Counted from the first letter of the stretch, positions 10,499 through 18,418 are shown. The stretch: 64,000 nt of DNA from Apilactobacillus bombintestini (GCF_003627035.1 NZ_CP032626.1:682001-746000), one strand, 5' to 3'. Notes: generated from the letters alone by a model not told the origin. Translations and numbers: made by a program.

Positions 10499-10607
10499 AT
10501 ATTTATATAAACTCTGGTCAAATCAGTAAAAAAATGATAATATATTAAGAGTTGAAAGTTGTTTATATAAAAATTAAAATACAACTGTATTTGGAGGTGT
10601 AACTAAG

Positions 10608-10757
10608 ATGAGAGTACACATTACTTTAGAATGTACAGAATGTCACGAACGTAATTACTTATCAACTAAGAGTCGTCGTAACAACCCTGATCGTTTGGAA
10701 CTAAAGAAATATTGTCCACGTGAAAGAAAAGTTACATTACATCGTGAAACAAAATAA
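10608..10757 (+). CDS. rpmG: 50S ribosomal protein L33
   Basis: 49-residue large-subunit protein. It begins [12 protein letters not shown] and contains the family signature [16 protein letters not shown]. The first zinc-ribbon pair (Cys9, Cys12) is kept but only one cysteine (Cys36) of the second pair remains, so this is a partly degenerate ribbon of the kind common in lactobacillar L33. ATG start with TTGGAGGTG upstream. Has its own terminator and is followed by yqgN, as in Bacillus. Confidence 0.97.
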   Translation: MRVHITLECTECHERNYLSTKSRRNNPDRLELKKYCPRERKVTLHRETK

Positions 10758-10792
10758 AGGATTCGGGTTTCAAAGCCCAAATCCTTTTTTTA
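10758..10792 (+). terminator. Intrinsic terminator of rpmG
   Basis: AGGATT-C-GGG pairs with CCC-A-AATCCT, followed by seven T residues, starting right after the stop codon. Confidence 0.88.
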
Positions 10793-10810
10793 TATCTTGG
10801 ACGTGATTTT

Positions 10811-11335
10811 ATGGATAAAAATTATGTTAGAAAATTAATAAAAAATAAATTGATTCATCTAGAAAATAATCATGATGAATTGTATAGAAAACTTTTTTTA
10901 ACGAATGAGTGGAAAAAAGCAAATACTATCGGTGTTACTTTAAGTACATCAATAGAAATTGATACAACCCCGATAATTAAAAAAGCTATTATTGAAAATA
11001 AAAATGTTTTAATTCCAAGAGTTGTTTCTAAGGAAAAACTAGAATTTGTTCAATATAATTCTGATACTGAATTGGAATATAGTAATTTTCATATATTAGA
11101 GCCTCAAAATGGCAAAGTAATGAGCGTTAATGATGCTGAGTTACTAATTGTTCCAGGACTAGCATTTGCAACTAATAACGGGCAAAGATTGGGATTTGGT
11201 GGAGGATATTATGATCGTATATTAAGAGAATTTGATGGAGACACAATATCTTTAGCAAATCCGGAACAGATTTATAAAAATCCAATTTGGAAAGTAGATG
11301 ATTTCGATCAAAGAGTTAAAAGAATTTTATTTTAA
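10811..11335 (+). CDS. yqgN: 5-formyltetrahydrofolate cyclo-ligase
   Basis: Converts 5-formyl-THF to 5,10-methenyl-THF with ATP, recovering a storage folate for one-carbon metabolism. 174 residues; shows the basic N-terminus, the IPRV segment and the hallmark LGFGGGYYDRIL motif near residue 140. First gene of a compact operon (yqgN-gluP-yqgQ-glcK-yqhL). The ribosome binding site is poor (GGACGTGA). The 3' end may overlap the start of the rhomboid gene. Confidence 0.92.
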   Translation: MDKNYVRKLIKNKLIHLENNHDELYRKLFLTNEWKKANTIGVTLSTSIEIDTTPIIKKAIIENKNVLIPRVVSKEKLEFVQYNSDTELEYSNFHILEPQNGKVMSVNDAELLIVPGLAFATNNGQRLGFGGGYYDRILREFDGDTISLANPEQIYKNPIWKVDDFDQRVKRILF

Positions 11336-11993
11336 ATGGCGATATAATTTGAGAAATACCAGTTTTATAACATACACATTATTAGGCATTATGGTTTTCA
11401 TTTATTTATTTGGATTGATTACTAATACTTCTTATGACTTAATAATGAATGGTGCTATGATTAATGGTTATGTACAAATTGGTGAATGGTGGAGATTTAT
11501 TACTCCTATTTTTCTACATTTATCTTTTTTGCATATTTTAATGAATGGAATAACGCTTTACTATTTAGGAACACAGTTAGAAGAAATATTGGGTCATACA
11601 AGATTTTTAGCAGTATTTTTAATAGCTGGAATTTTTGGTAATTTTGCTAGCTTTGGATTTAGTAACTATCCAAGTGCTGGGGCAAGTACAGCATTGTTCG
11701 GATTATTTGGCGTATATTTGATGTTGGGCGAAAGTTTTCGTGATACCATATTAAGTAGAATAGCAGGTAACGTTTTGTTACTTATCGTAATTAATGTGGT
11801 ATTTGATTTAATGTCACCTGATATTGATTTATACGGACATATTGGCGGACTAATTGGTGGATTTTTATCCGCGTACTTAATTGGTATACCTATGTCATCT
11901 AATAGAATTCCTTGGTTAAAAAGGATTATTTCGTTAATTATTTTAGTAATATTTGCATTTTTATGCTTAAAAATGGGATATGCTGCAAATTAA
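11298..11993 (+). CDS. gluP: Rhomboid family intramembrane serine protease
   Basis: Six or seven-helix membrane protease. Catalytic Ser sits in the GASTALFG motif and the catalytic His in DLYGHIGGLIGG; the L1-loop WWRF and the HILMN helix are also present. Synteny with B. subtilis yqgP (gluP) supports the name. It lacks the long N-terminal and TPR extensions of the Bacillus protein (231 residues against about 507). Start uncertain: ATG 11298 lies inside yqgN behind a GGAAAG; TTG 11349 is the first candidate outside yqgN but has no better ribosome binding site. Confidence 0.9.
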   Translation: MISIKELKEFYFKWRYNLRNTSFITYTLLGIMVFIYLFGLITNTSYDLIMNGAMINGYVQIGEWWRFITPIFLHLSFLHILMNGITLYYLGTQLEEILGHTRFLAVFLIAGIFGNFASFGFSNYPSAGASTALFGLFGVYLMLGESFRDTILSRIAGNVLLLIVINVVFDLMSPDIDLYGHIGGLIGGFLSAYLIGIPMSSNRIPWLKRIISLIILVIFAFLCLKMGYAAN

Positions 11994-12023
11994 CTAGTGC
12001 ATTTTTTGTTAGGATGTGGGACA

Positions 12024-12233
12024 ATGAAGACGTTGTATGATGTTCAGCAACTTTTAAAAAGGTTTGGTATTTATGTTTATGTAGGAAAAAGAATGTGGGA
12101 TATTGAAGTCATGGCTTTGGAATTAGACCACTTACATGATGCTGGTTTAGTTACTAAGCAAGAATTCATACAAGCCAAAATTGTTTTGAAACATGAGCAT
12201 AGATTAGAGGAAGAAAAAAATAACAAGTTTTAG
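12024..12233 (+). CDS. yqgQ: YqgQ family small protein (DUF910)
   Basis: 69-residue cytoplasmic protein, mostly helical, with LYDVQQLLKRFGIYVY at the N-terminus and a charged C-terminal tail, matching Firmicute YqgQ in length and position just before glcK. Function not established. Start taken as ATG 12024 because AGGATGTGGG lies just upstream; an in-frame GTG at 11997 has no ribosome binding site. Confidence 0.88.
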   Translation: MKTLYDVQQLLKRFGIYVYVGKRMWDIEVMALELDHLHDAGLVTKQEFIQAKIVLKHEHRLEEEKNNKF

Positions 12234-12244
12234 GAGGAATTGCA

Positions 12245-13216
12245 ATGGTAAAAAAAGTAATCGGAATTGACTTAGGAGGTACAACCACTAAGTTGGCTTT
12301 CTTAACTGACAACGGTGAAGTTTTAGATAAATGGGCTATTGCAACCGATGTAAGCGCTAACGGAAGTCATATTGTTCCAAATATTATTAAATCAATTAAT
12401 GAAAAGATGGAAGATTCTGATCAAAAAATTGATGATTTTATTGGAATTGGTATGGGAACTCCAGGTTCAGTTGATCGTAAGGCTGGAACTGTTATTGGTG
12501 CTTACAATTTAAATTGGAAAACAACTCAACATATTAAAGACCAAATTGAAAAAGCATTAGGTTTACCATTTGCTTTAGATAATGATGCTAATGTTGCTTC
12601 ATTAGGTGAATATTGGAAAGGTGCCGGAAGTAAAGACAGAGATGTAGTATTTGTAACCTTAGGTACCGGTGTTGGTGGCGGAGTTATCGTCAACGGCGAA
12701 TTAGCTCACGGTGCTAATGGTGGTGCTGGTGAAATCGGACATCTTACTGTTGAACCAGGTGGTTTCAAATGTACATGTGGTAAACAAGGTTGCTTAGAAC
12801 AATACGCTTCTGCAACTGGTGTTGTTAAAGTGGCAAGACATCTATCCAGTGAATTTACTGGTAACTCAAGATTAAAAGAAATGATTAACAACGGTGAAGA
12901 AATTACTTCAAAAGTTGTATTCTACTTAGCTGATAACGGTGATATTTTTGCTAACCAAGTAGTTGACCGTGTTTGCTACTTCTTAGGATTAGCTCTTGCA
13001 AATGTTGGAAATACATTAAACCCAGATAACATCGTAATCGGTGGTGGTGTTTCAAATGCCGGAAACACTTTATTACAACCAACTACTAAATATTTCCAAG
13101 AAAATGCATTTAGACCTGTTAGAGATTCAACCAAGATTCGTTTAGCTCAATTAGGTAACGATGCCGGTGTAATCGGAGCTGGTTCTCTAGCACTTAGAAA
13201 TGTTATGGATAAATAA
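12245..13216 (+). CDS. glcK: Glucokinase (ROK family)
   Basis: Phosphorylates glucose to glucose-6-phosphate with ATP; needed when glucose enters by permease rather than PTS, as in heterofermentative lactobacilli. 323 residues with the ATP motif DLGGTTTK at residues 9-16, the catalytic DNDANVASLGE region, GTGVGGG, and the ROK zinc-binding signature CTCGKQGCLEQ. Strong TAGGAGGA ribosome binding site. Fourth gene of its operon, 11 bases after yqgQ. Confidence 0.96.
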   Translation: MVKKVIGIDLGGTTTKLAFLTDNGEVLDKWAIATDVSANGSHIVPNIIKSINEKMEDSDQKIDDFIGIGMGTPGSVDRKAGTVIGAYNLNWKTTQHIKDQIEKALGLPFALDNDANVASLGEYWKGAGSKDRDVVFVTLGTGVGGGVIVNGELAHGANGGAGEIGHLTVEPGGFKCTCGKQGCLEQYASATGVVKVARHLSSEFTGNSRLKEMINNGEEITSKVVFYLADNGDIFANQVVDRVCYFLGLALANVGNTLNPDNIVIGGGVSNAGNTLLQPTTKYFQENAFRPVRDSTKIRLAQLGNDAGVIGAGSLALRNVMDK

Positions 13217-13236
13217 AATTTAGGAGTGGTTATAGC

Positions 13237-13617
13237 ATGCTTGGATCTATGCTTTTAATTGTAATTATTTTATTAGTTATATTTGGATATAATTTATACA
13301 GTCGTTTACGTGCAAATCACTTTGCTAATTTTATTGGTGAAGAAGATTTTCAAAAAGGTAGACATAAGGGCCAAGTTGTTGACTTGCGTGAGAGCAAAGA
13401 CTTTGAAGCAGGTCACATTTTAGGCGCAAGAAATATTCCATATTCTACTATAAAAATGTTTTACAAGAATATTAGAAATGATATGCCAGTATATTTATAC
13501 GACCAAGGGAAAGCTTTAAGCATTAAGACAGCTATTTTGCTTGGAAAACATGGATATAAAAATATTTACGTTTTAAATTCTGGATACAGAAATTGGAACG
13601 GAAAAACTAAAAAATAA
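13237..13617 (+). CDS. yqhL: Membrane-anchored rhodanese-like protein (YqhL type)
   Basis: 126 residues: an N-terminal transmembrane helix (MLLIVIILLVIFGYNLY) and one cytoplasmic rhodanese fold (VVDLRESKDFEAGHILGARNIP). The active-site loop reads YLYDQGKALS and the protein contains no cysteine, so it cannot act as a sulfurtransferase; a binding or regulatory role is more likely. Non-catalytic YqhL forms are common in lactobacilli. Last gene of the operon, followed by a strong terminator. Confidence 0.88.
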   Translation: MLGSMLLIVIILLVIFGYNLYSRLRANHFANFIGEEDFQKGRHKGQVVDLRESKDFEAGHILGARNIPYSTIKMFYKNIRNDMPVYLYDQGKALSIKTAILLGKHGYKNIYVLNSGYRNWNGKTKK

Positions 13618-13630
13618 TACTTATGAAAAA

Positions 13631-13673
13631 AGAGAAGTTAATCATACTTAAAAATGATTAACTTCTCTTTTTG
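13631..13673. terminator. Intrinsic terminator after yqhL
   Basis: A 15-pair stem: AGAGAAGTTAATCAT pairs perfectly with ATGATTAACTTCTCT around an eight-base loop, followed by TTTTTG and preceded by AAAAA, so it can also stop minus-strand transcripts. Confidence 0.92.
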
Positions 13674-13684
13674 TTTGGCAAAAT

Positions 13685-13712
13685 AAAAAGACCACTACAA
13701 AGTGATCTTTTA
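13685..13712 (-). terminator. Intrinsic terminator of the DUF3042 gene
   Basis: On the minus strand AAGATCACT pairs with AGTGGTCTT (with one G-U) around TTGT, followed by a T-run, just past the minus-strand stop codon at 13721. Confidence 0.8.
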
Positions 13713-13720
13713 ATTATATA

Positions 13721-13897
13721 TTAGCCTTGGTGTGCAGAGCGTTGCTTACGAACAACTCTCTTTCTGTTTTCTTCTAATTTTTGAGCTCTGTCTTCTACAG
13801 GATCAACAACTTTTTTCTTAAATGAAAATAAAGTTCCAGCAACTGCACTTGTAGTTGCAAGGGCACCAACAAAAAATCCTTTTGCAAATTTTTTCAT
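13721..13897 (-). CDS. DUF3042 family small membrane protein
   Basis: 58-residue protein beginning MKKFAKGFFVGALATTSAVA: a short basic start, one hydrophobic helix (about residues 7-26), then KKKVVDPVEDRAQKLEENRK and a basic tail. Length, the FKKKV motif after the helix and the charged tail match DUF3042 of Lactobacillales, whose function is not known. ATG preceded by GGGAGGAT at the right distance. It lies alone on the minus strand between yqhL and miaA with its own terminator. Small enough to be missed by length-filtered gene callers. Confidence 0.85.
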   Translation of the reverse strand: MKKFAKGFFVGALATTSAVAGTLFSFKKKVVDPVEDRAQKLEENRKRVVRKQRSAHQG

Positions 13898-13967
13898 TTT
13901 AAAAATCCTCCCAACTTTTAAATGTCTACACCTATATTATGCTTTTTTTTAACATAATTATCCAGTA

Positions 13968-13996
13968 TTTACTGATATTTTAATTAAATATGTTAT
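13968..13996 (+). promoter_or_regulatory. Putative promoter of miaA
   Basis: TTTACT, 17-base spacer, TGTTAT. Modest match, but placed 37 bases before the miaA start. Confidence 0.4.
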
Positions 13997-14032
13997 ATGC
14001 TAGACTTATATAAGCAGAAATGGTGGGATAAA

Positions 14033-14947
14033 ATGAAAAAAGTACTTATAATTGTAGGACCAACTGCTGTTGGGAAAACCAGTTTATCAATTAAATTAGC
14101 CAAAAAATTCAATGGTGAGGTAATTTCTGGTGACTCTATGCAAGTTTATAAACATTTGAATATTGGTACCGCAAAGGTTACTAAAGATGAAATGGGAGGC
14201 ATTTCTCACCATTTAATAGATATACGTGATGTAAGTCAAAGATATTCTGCAGCGGAATTTGTAGAGGAAGCTAATCATTATATCGATGACATAATTAGTA
14301 GAGGAAAATTACCAATTATTGTTGGAGGAACCGGATTTTATATTCAATCATTAGTTGATGGTTTGAATCTAGGTGGGGATAAATATGTCGATGATACTTA
14401 CCGAAAAGAATTACATGAATTTTCTAAGGAAAATGGTAAGCAAGAATTATGGAATAAATTAAATGACATTGATCCTGAGGCTGCAAAAAATATTGATGTA
14501 AGCAATGAACGAAGAGTTATAAGAGCGATGGAAGTTTTCCATAATACTGGAAAGAAATTTTCTGATCAATCTAATAATGAAGTAGATTTAAATAGTTTTA
14601 TCATTGCATTAAATACTAATAGGAAAGTTTTATATAATAGAATAAACTATCGAGTAGATAAAATGTTTGATGATGGATTGATGGATGAAGTCAAATGGTT
14701 ATTTTCAAAAAATGACTTATCATTACCAGCACTTAAGGGAATTGGTTATCGAGAGTTTATTGATTATTATGCAAACAAAATTGACTTAGAAACTGTAAAA
14801 GATAACATCAAAAAAGATTCAAGACATTATGCAAAAAGACAGCTTACTTGGTTCAGAAATAAAATGGATGTTAGATGGTATGACATAATATCTGACATGA
14901 ATAACGAAAAAAACATAGAAAAAGATATACAAAATTGGCTAAAATAG
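14033..14947 (+). CDS. miaA: tRNA dimethylallyltransferase
   Basis: Adds a dimethylallyl group from DMAPP to A37 of tRNAs that read UNN codons. About 304 residues with the P-loop GPTAVGKTSLS near the N-terminus, the substrate motif SGDSMQVYKHLNIGTAK, GGTGFYIQ and the C-terminal RQLTWFRNK. Start taken as ATG 14033 (MKKVLIIVGP) behind GGTGGGA; a longer in-frame start at 13997 would overlap the likely promoter and adds a non-conserved leader. Uses DMAPP, which this genome appears to make by the mevalonate route (fni, mvaK2 at the right edge). Confidence 0.95.
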   Translation: MKKVLIIVGPTAVGKTSLSIKLAKKFNGEVISGDSMQVYKHLNIGTAKVTKDEMGGISHHLIDIRDVSQRYSAAEFVEEANHYIDDIISRGKLPIIVGGTGFYIQSLVDGLNLGGDKYVDDTYRKELHEFSKENGKQELWNKLNDIDPEAAKNIDVSNERRVIRAMEVFHNTGKKFSDQSNNEVDLNSFIIALNTNRKVLYNRINYRVDKMFDDGLMDEVKWLFSKNDLSLPALKGIGYREFIDYYANKIDLETVKDNIKKDSRHYAKRQLTWFRNKMDVRWYDIISDMNNEKNIEKDIQNWLK

Positions 14948-14964
14948 TAATATATATATTTGCA

Positions 14965-14981
14965 TGTAAGAAATTATCACA
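14965..14981 (+). promoter_or_regulatory. GlnR operator
   Basis: TGTAAGAAATTATCACA matches the Firmicute GlnR/TnrA consensus TGTNA-N7-TNACA at every defined position. It ends seven bases before the -35 box of the glnRA promoter, consistent with autorepression of glnRA under nitrogen excess. Confidence 0.85.
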
Positions 14982-14988
14982 TAATAAG

Positions 14989-15016
14989 TTGACATAAGAA
15001 AATATAATGTTATTAT
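14989..15016 (+). promoter_or_regulatory. glnRA promoter
   Basis: Perfect -35 TTGACA, 16-base spacer, -10 TATTAT, then a short leader to the glnR ATG at 15041. Confidence 0.75.
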
Positions 15017-15040
15017 TAATTTTGTTAGAAGGAGTTAGAG

Positions 15041-15409
15041 ATGAAAGAAAAGGATTTAAGAAGATCGCTTTCTGTATTACCAATCGGGACTGTTATGAAA
15101 TTAACTAGTCTTACAGCTAGACAAATCAGATATTATGAAGAACAAGGCTTGGTTTCACCTGAAAGAAATGATGGGAACCGCCGTATGTATTCTTTGAATG
15201 ATATCGATACGATTTTAGAAATTAAAGACTATTTGTCAGATGGATTAAACATTTCTAAAATTAAGTCTATATATGAAAAGCGTAAGAAAGATAGCTATAA
15301 AGACAATTCTGATGGCTTATCTGATCAAGAAGCGAGAAAACTCTTGTCCGATGAGCTTCTTAATATTGGTGGCTTAAATTCCAGGGACGCCAATAATAAT
15401 TCTTTTTAA
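15041..15409 (+). CDS. glnR: MerR-family nitrogen regulator GlnR
   Basis: 122-residue dimeric repressor. N-terminal winged helix-turn-helix (about residues 14-80; KLTSLTARQIRYYEEQGLVSPERNDGNRRMYS) followed by a short C-terminal region that in other GlnR proteins senses feedback-inhibited glutamine synthetase. Encoded directly upstream of glnA and behind an exact GlnR box. AAGGAGTTAG is the ribosome binding site. Confidence 0.95.
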   Translation: MKEKDLRRSLSVLPIGTVMKLTSLTARQIRYYEEQGLVSPERNDGNRRMYSLNDIDTILEIKDYLSDGLNISKIKSIYEKRKKDSYKDNSDGLSDQEARKLLSDELLNIGGLNSRDANNNSF

Positions 15410-15445
15410 CTAATTTAATGTTGAATATGTTAGGGGTAGATGTAA

Positions 15446-16789
15446 ATGGCTACAAAGCATGATTATACAAAAGAGGATATTCGTCGAATTGTTAAAGAAG
15501 AAGACGTTAAATTTTTACGTTTAATGTTTACTGATGTATTGGGTTCACTAAAAAATGTTGAAGTCCCAATTAGTCAATTGGATGAATTATTAGATAACAA
15601 ACTTATGTTTGATGGATCATCAATTGAAGGATTTGTAAGAATTGAAGAAAGTGACATGTACTTACATCCAGATCTATCAACATGGATGATTTTCCCTTGG
15701 AGTACTGAAAGAGGAAAAATTGCTAGAGTTATTTGTGAAGTTTACAAGCCAAATGGTGAACCATTTGAAGGTGATCCAAGAAATAATTTGATTAGAGTTC
15801 TACAAGATATGAAGAAAGCTGGATTCTCATCATTTAACATTGGACCAGAACCAGAATTCTTCTTATTCAAGATGGATGAAAATGGCAAACCCACAACTAA
15901 TCTAAATGACCAAGGAAGTTATTTTGACATGGCTCCACTTGATTTAGGTGGAAATTGCCGTAGAGAAATTGTTTTAACCCTTGAAGAAATGGGATTTGAT
16001 GTGGAAGCTGCCCATCACGAAGTAGCACCTGGTCAACACGAAATTGACTTTAAATATGCAGATGCTTTAAATGCTGCCGATAATATTCAAACATTTAAAT
16101 TAGTAGTTAAAACAATTGCAAGAAAATATGGATTATTTGCAACCTTTATGCCAAAGCCACTAAGTGGTATTAACGGATCAGGAATGCACTTAAACATGTC
16201 ATTATTTAATGATGATGGGGATGTATTCTATGATGAAGATGGTGATTTGAAGCTTTCTGAAACTGCTTACCATTTCTTAGGTGGTTTAATGAAGCATGCA
16301 AAGAGTTACACTGCTATTTGTAATCCATTAGTTAACTCATACAAGAGATTAGTTCCTGGTTATGAAGCTCCTGTTTATGTAGCTTGGTCGGGATCAAACA
16401 GATCACCACTTATTCGTGTTCCTAACGCAAGAGGATTAGCAACACGTTTGGAATTAAGAAGTGCTGATGCTTCAGCTAACCCATACTTAGCCATTGCCGC
16501 TGTTCTAGAAGCTGGATTGGATGGATTGAAGAATGGAATTGTTCCTCCAAAGAGCGTGGACAGAAATATTTACCGTATGGATGCTGAAGAAAGAAAAGAA
16601 AATCAAATCGTTAACTTACCAGATGACTTGTTAGATGCATTGAAAGAATTAAGCTCTGACGAAGTTATGAAGAGAGCTATGGGTGAAAAGATCTTTAACA
16701 GTTACTTAGCTGCTAAACACCTTGAATACAATGCATACCGTGCTCAAGTTTCTGATTGGGAACGCGATCAATACATGGAAAAATACTAG
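15446..16789 (+). CDS. glnA: Glutamine synthetase, type I-alpha
   Basis: Makes glutamine from glutamate, ammonia and ATP; dodecameric cytoplasmic enzyme. 447 residues, the short GSI-alpha form without the adenylylation loop. Visible signatures: FDGSSIEGF, the ATP site region [12 protein letters not shown], the metal-binding EPEFFLF and [13 protein letters not shown] segments, and the C-terminal [13 protein letters not shown]. Co-transcribed with glnR, 36 bases apart, so controlled by the GlnR box upstream. Confidence 0.97.
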   Translation: MATKHDYTKEDIRRIVKEEDVKFLRLMFTDVLGSLKNVEVPISQLDELLDNKLMFDGSSIEGFVRIEESDMYLHPDLSTWMIFPWSTERGKIARVICEVYKPNGEPFEGDPRNNLIRVLQDMKKAGFSSFNIGPEPEFFLFKMDENGKPTTNLNDQGSYFDMAPLDLGGNCRREIVLTLEEMGFDVEAAHHEVAPGQHEIDFKYADALNAADNIQTFKLVVKTIARKYGLFATFMPKPLSGINGSGMHLNMSLFNDDGDVFYDEDGDLKLSETAYHFLGGLMKHAKSYTAICNPLVNSYKRLVPGYEAPVYVAWSGSNRSPLIRVPNARGLATRLELRSADASANPYLAIAAVLEAGLDGLKNGIVPPKSVDRNIYRMDAEERKENQIVNLPDDLLDALKELSSDEVMKRAMGEKIFNSYLAAKHLEYNAYRAQVSDWERDQYMEKY

Positions 16790-16805
16790 AATAATTCTAG
16801 TTTCA

Positions 16806-16837
16806 AAAAGATCAGATGTTATCTGGTCTTTTTTTAT
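16806..16837 (+). terminator. Intrinsic terminator of glnRA
   Basis: AAAAGATCAGAT pairs with ATCTGGTCTTTT around GTT, followed by more T residues. Confidence 0.88.
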
Positions 16838-16866
16838 TTGGATAAGAAAAACAATGATGATAAAAT
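16838..16866 (+). promoter_or_regulatory. Promoter of the dUTPase-like gene
   Basis: TTGGAT, 17-base spacer, TAAAAT with an upstream TG (extended -10). It starts right where the glnA terminator T-run ends. Confidence 0.6.
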
Positions 16867-16888
16867 TTAATAGATGAGGTGATTTTAA

Positions 16889-17404
16889 ATGTTTAATTAC
16901 AATAAAATTCTTAATGATGCAGCTGTTAAATTCAATATGCAGGGACAAAATAAAGAATTATTGCCAATAGGAAATGATAAAAAGGGTAGAATTTTAGCAA
17001 ATATTGATATGGGATTGTCTAAGATTGCTGATGATTCTAAAAGACACTGTATTTATAAAAGTGATCAAGAAAAAATTAATAAAGAAAATTATAAAGAACA
17101 ATTAATGAGTGATTTTGTATATACAATGAATCTATATATGATATTTGCTAGTATGAATAATTGGACAGATGCTATTGTCATGAGTGATGAAGAACAAGAA
17201 AAATTATTTTCTTTAAAAGCTGATGATGATTTTAATAAGGTATATTTGTCTATTAAAAAGATGCTTTTTAACGGATATTTTAATCATAATAAAAAAGATT
17301 TCATTTTTTCATGGAAAATGTTAAATAAATATGCTATAGTAGATTTTGGTTTTGATATTAGCGAGATGGTTTCTCACTTTGATCAAACAAATTCAACAAA
17401 ATAA
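16889..17404 (+). CDS. Hypothetical protein, divergent all-alpha dUTPase-like
   Basis: 171-residue all-helical cytoplasmic protein with its own promoter and a GAGGTGAT ribosome binding site; not recognised with certainty. The order of helical segments resembles Firmicute all-alpha (MazG-superfamily) dUTP diphosphatases: LPIGNDKKGRILANIDMG..IADD matches the first metal-binding helix pair, KEQLMSDFVYTMNLYMIF the second (usually EEYxDxLHF), and the YLSIKKMLFNGYF and VDFGFDISEMVSHF stretches match the C-terminal part. The acidic metal ligands are mostly replaced (the EE of the second helix is QL), so a classical dUTPase activity is doubtful. Assignment is by eye and tentative. Confidence 0.55.
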   Translation: MFNYNKILNDAAVKFNMQGQNKELLPIGNDKKGRILANIDMGLSKIADDSKRHCIYKSDQEKINKENYKEQLMSDFVYTMNLYMIFASMNNWTDAIVMSDEEQEKLFSLKADDDFNKVYLSIKKMLFNGYFNHNKKDFIFSWKMLNKYAIVDFGFDISEMVSHFDQTNSTK

Positions 17405-17417
17405 TTTAAAATTCTTG

Positions 17418-17446
17418 TTGACACAGACTTGAGTTTTAGATACAAT
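17418..17446 (+). promoter_or_regulatory. tRNA-Arg promoter
   Basis: TTGACA, exactly 17 bases, TACAAT; 21 bases before the first base of the tRNA. Near-consensus. Confidence 0.85.
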
Positions 17447-17467
17447 AATAATTGTTGATTTTTTGAT

Positions 17468-17541
17468 GTCGCGGTAGCTCAGCTGGATAGAGCAACGGTC
17501 TTCTAAACCGTGGGTCGAGAGTTCGAATCTCTCTCGCGACA
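17468..17541 (+). tRNA. tRNA-Arg (anticodon TCT)
   Basis: Full cloverleaf: acceptor stem GTCGCGG/TCGCGAC (last pair G-U), D arm with AGCTCAGCTGGATAGAGC, anticodon stem ACGGT/ACCGT with loop CTTCTAA (anticodon TCT at 17502-17504), T arm GAGAG-TTCGAAT-CTCTC, discriminator A at 17541. The CCA end is not encoded. Reads AGA, the main arginine codon in this AT-rich genome together with CGT. Confidence 0.97.
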
Positions 17542-17553
17542 CTAATAATTATT

Positions 17554-17585
17554 AAAAGCATGTCCAAATTGGATATGCTTTTTTT
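17554..17585 (+). terminator. Intrinsic terminator of the tRNA gene
   Basis: AAAAGCAT-G-TCC pairs with GGA-T-ATGCTTTT around AAATT, followed by T residues. It lies directly before the rplU promoter. Confidence 0.87.
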
Positions 17586-17586
17586 C

Positions 17587-17615
17587 TTGACTAATTTTAA
17601 TAAAATATGTATACT
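17587..17615 (+). promoter_or_regulatory. rplU-prp-rpmA promoter
   Basis: TTGACT, 17-base spacer, TATACT. It drives the L21 leader and the three-gene operon behind it. Confidence 0.82.
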
Positions 17616-17617
17616 TA

Positions 17618-17717
17618 AAGCGTTGTATTTGTGGACTTTCACAGCTACAACCGCGCAGACTGAGTATTAAGTCCTATAAGGCGCTTATGTTTGGCGAGTC
17701 TAAGCATATTATTTAAG
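17618..17717 (+). ncRNA. L21 leader (ribosomal protein autoregulatory 5' UTR)
   Basis: About 100 bases of structured, unusually GC-containing sequence between promoter and rplU: GCGTTGTA...TACAACCGCGC and AGTCCTATAAGGCGC...GGCGAGTCT elements resemble the Firmicute L21 leader motif (Rfam L21_leader), thought to bind L21 and control its operon. Identified by eye from position and these conserved blocks. Confidence 0.75.
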
Positions 17718-17729
17718 GAGGTGCACATT

Positions 17730-18038
17730 ATGTACGCAATTATCGTTACAGGCGGAAAGCAATACAAAGTTGCTGAAGGTGAAGCAATCTACGTTGAAAA
17801 GCTAAACGCAAACGAAGGTGACAAGGTTACATTTGATCAAGTTGTTTTCGTTGGTGGTGATTCAGCTAAGGTTGGTACACCACTTGTAGACGGAGCTTCT
17901 GTTGAAGGTACTGTTGAAAAACAAGGCCGTGGCAAGAAGATTACTATTCTTCGTTACAAACCTAAGAAGGGTGCTCGTTCTAAGAAGGGTCATAGACAAC
18001 CTTACACTAAGGTTATGATTGACTCAATCAAAGCTTAA
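17730..18038 (+). CDS. rplU: 50S ribosomal protein L21
   Basis: 102-residue large-subunit protein that contacts 23S rRNA. Begins [18 protein letters not shown] and ends with the basic [17 protein letters not shown] tail that identifies L21. Start set at ATG 17730 behind AAGGAGGTG; a longer in-frame start would lie in the leader RNA. First gene of rplU-prp-rpmA. Confidence 0.97.
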   Translation: MYAIIVTGGKQYKVAEGEAIYVEKLNANEGDKVTFDQVVFVGGDSAKVGTPLVDGASVEGTVEKQGRGKKITILRYKPKKGARSKKGHRQPYTKVMIDSIKA

Positions 18039-18052
18039 TTAAGGGAAAACAA

Positions 18053-18397
18053 ATGATATTAGCAAAGATTATTCGAAATAAAGAAAATAATCATATTAGT
18101 GAATTTAGTTTAAAAGGTCATGCTGATTCTGCTGAATATGGAAAAGATATTGTATGTGCTGCTGTTTCTGTTTTATCTATTTCAACTGTAAATGGATTAC
18201 AAAAATATGCGCATATTAATCCTAAAGTTAATAGCGATGATGCTAATGGCGGATTGTTAGAAGTATCAATTCCGGATGCTAATAATCATGATGACCAAAT
18301 AGCTGCCGATGCTATTTTATCTACATTCCAAAATGGAATGGATGATATTTCTCATAGTTATGCGAAGTTTGTTAAATTAGATATTACATTCGATTAA
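18053..18397 (+). CDS. prp: Ribosomal-processing cysteine protease Prp (YsxB)
   Basis: 114-residue cysteine protease that, in Firmicutes, trims the N-terminal extension of ribosomal protein L27. The catalytic pair is visible: His23 in KGHADSAEYGKD and Cys35 in IVCAAVSV. It lies between rplU and rpmA, and the rpmA product carries the matching cleavage motif. Fifteen bases after rplU, with only a weak AAGGGAAA ribosome binding site, suggesting low or coupled translation. Confidence 0.94.
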   Translation: MILAKIIRNKENNHISEFSLKGHADSAEYGKDIVCAAVSVLSISTVNGLQKYAHINPKVNSDDANGGLLEVSIPDANNHDDQIAADAILSTFQNGMDDISHSYAKFVKLDITFD

Positions 18398-18418
18398 ATT
18401 GTACGGAGGTGTAATCCA

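Noticed and set aside
17436-17642. Minus-strand 68-codon frame with a VAREIRTLDPRFRRPLLYPAELPRH-like translation
   Set aside because: This is the familiar spurious protein from reading a tRNA gene antisense; the tRNA-Arg explains it.
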